Positions 5,375-5,939 of a DNA stretch of 5,939 bases are shown here, piece by piece. Made by a program: the position numbers and the translations under genes. The notes below the pieces were generated by a model that saw only the letters and a list, made by a program, of their open reading frames with translations, was not told the DNA's origin and made no database searches. The stretch is from contig DAHXOM010000401.1 of the NCBI GenBank assembly GCA_027364825.1, positions 1-5,939 on the forward strand, given 5' to 3'. Each line of letters opens with the position of its first letter. Positions within the stretch are counted from its first letter, which is position 1. This stretch comes from a bacterium. Its GTDB lineage: Bacteria; JAMCPX01.

Positions 5375-5939
5375 CAGGAGAAAAACAGACAAGCCGTTCC
5401 TGTGGCTCTACACCGGCGGCTCCACCGGATCACCAAAGCTCTGGCCGAAAACCCCGGTCAACATCGTCGGCGAAGCCCTGAACCTTAAAAAGGTATTTGC
5501 CATAAACGATACAGACATCCTTGTATCCACCGTACTCCCGCTCCACATTTACGGCCTGCTCTTTTCCGTACTCCTCCCTTTTGTCTCTCATGCCGTCATC
5601 GGCGGAGATATCCCGTATTTCCCCCGGGAGATTATCAGGACGGTCGACCGGACAGGATGTACGGTCTTCATCGGCTCGCCCATGCACTACCGGGCACTTT
5701 CTACATCCTCATTCCCTATAACACATCTCAGGCATGCCTTTTCTTCCGGAGGTTTTCTGGAAAAATCCCATAGCCTGCATTTTACCCGCGCAACCGGGAC
5801 CGGTGTTATGGAGATTTACGGGTCAACGGAAACCGGCGGGATTGCAACCCGCTGCCAGTCCGGGGAACAATCCGCGTGGCAGCCTTTCTCCTGCGTCCGC
5901 TGGATGATTCAGGACGGACGGCTCTCGGTGTCCTCCGAG
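5358..5939 (+). CDS. AMP-dependent acyl ligase, ATP-binding piece (3' end outside window)
   Basis: This piece continues in the same frame as the upstream N-terminal part and is open to the last base (194 codons). It holds the adenylate-forming core: the A3 phosphate-binding loop LWLYTGGSTGSPKLWPK (residues 15-31 from ATG 5358) and the A5 motif YGSTETGGIA (154-163), with STVLPLHIYGLLFSVLLPF (about 56-74) and FIGSPMHYRAL between them as in acyl ligases. TGGSTG and the YGSTETGGI pattern resemble ApeH-type ligases of aryl polyene clusters. ATG 5358 has AGGAG at 5351-5355, but only two bases away, too close for a strong start, and both lie in a hairpin. The missing A8 and C-terminal lid domain should follow beyond the window. 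Local GC is high here (40 of 60 bases at 5821-5880). Independent translation is doubtful; membership of the ligase is clear. Confidence 0.78.
   Translation, partial: MPAWHLRRKTDKPFLWLYTGGSTGSPKLWPKTPVNIVGEALNLKKVFAINDTDILVSTVLPLHIYGLLFSVLLPFVSHAVIGGDIPYFPREIIRTVDRTGCTVFIGSPMHYRALSTSSFPITHLRHAFSSGGFLEKSHSLHFTRATGTGVMEIYGSTETGGIATRCQSGEQSAWQPFSCVRWMIQDGRLSVSSE

Noticed and set aside
5275..5481. 68-codon frame on the + strand crossing the internal TAA of the ligase
   Set aside because: It is out of frame with the conserved ligase halves and has no familiar motif; it does not offer a frameshift bypass because both halves are already in the same frame.

Overview
The window carries eight genes or gene pieces, all on the + strand, from what looks like a Gram-negative (diderm) bacterium. 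The evidence for two membranes is a lipoprotein of the BamD family. Frequent ATA and AGG codons, moderate GC and the mix of genes would fit a Desulfobacterota (former Deltaproteobacteria) genome, but that placement is an inference and not proven by anything here.

Left block (1-2156), phosphate and envelope: the 3' part of pstB (ATPase of the high-affinity phosphate importer; its Walker A end lies off the window) is followed by a 114-base gap with several possible RNA hairpins, then phoU, then a bamD-like outer-membrane assembly lipoprotein whose ATG overlaps the phoU stop (ATGA). PstB and PhoU belong to phosphate uptake and its signalling; the overlap suggests that bamD is co-expressed with them.

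Middle (2219-3769): a complete DEAD-box RNA helicase with all core motifs and a C-terminal DbpA-type RNA-binding domain. A possible promoter lies in the short gap before it.

Right block (3895-5939), specialised lipid or polyene biosynthesis: after a 125-base gap there is a tightly packed run of acyl carrier protein, FabZ/ApeI-like hotdog dehydratase, ApeP-like hotdog dehydratase, and an AMP-dependent acyl ligase. Three of the four junctions are ATGA or GTGA overlaps, or a six-codon minicistron that links two genes. This gene set resembles the acyl-chain-building part of aryl polyene, dialkylresorcinol or flexirubin-type clusters: the ligase would activate a starter acid, the ACP would carry the chain, and the hotdog enzymes would dehydrate it. 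The ketosynthase, ketoreductase and export genes expected for such a pathway would lie beyond the right edge.

The two most notable observations are in this block. The acyl ligase is interrupted by an in-frame TAA at 5346-5348, with the same frame continuing for 194 codons through the ATP-binding and YGSTE motifs to the window end, and with a hairpin just after the stop. The ApeI-like protein has Gly where FabZ enzymes have their catalytic Glu. No RNA genes, insertion sequences, CRISPR arrays or long repeats were seen.
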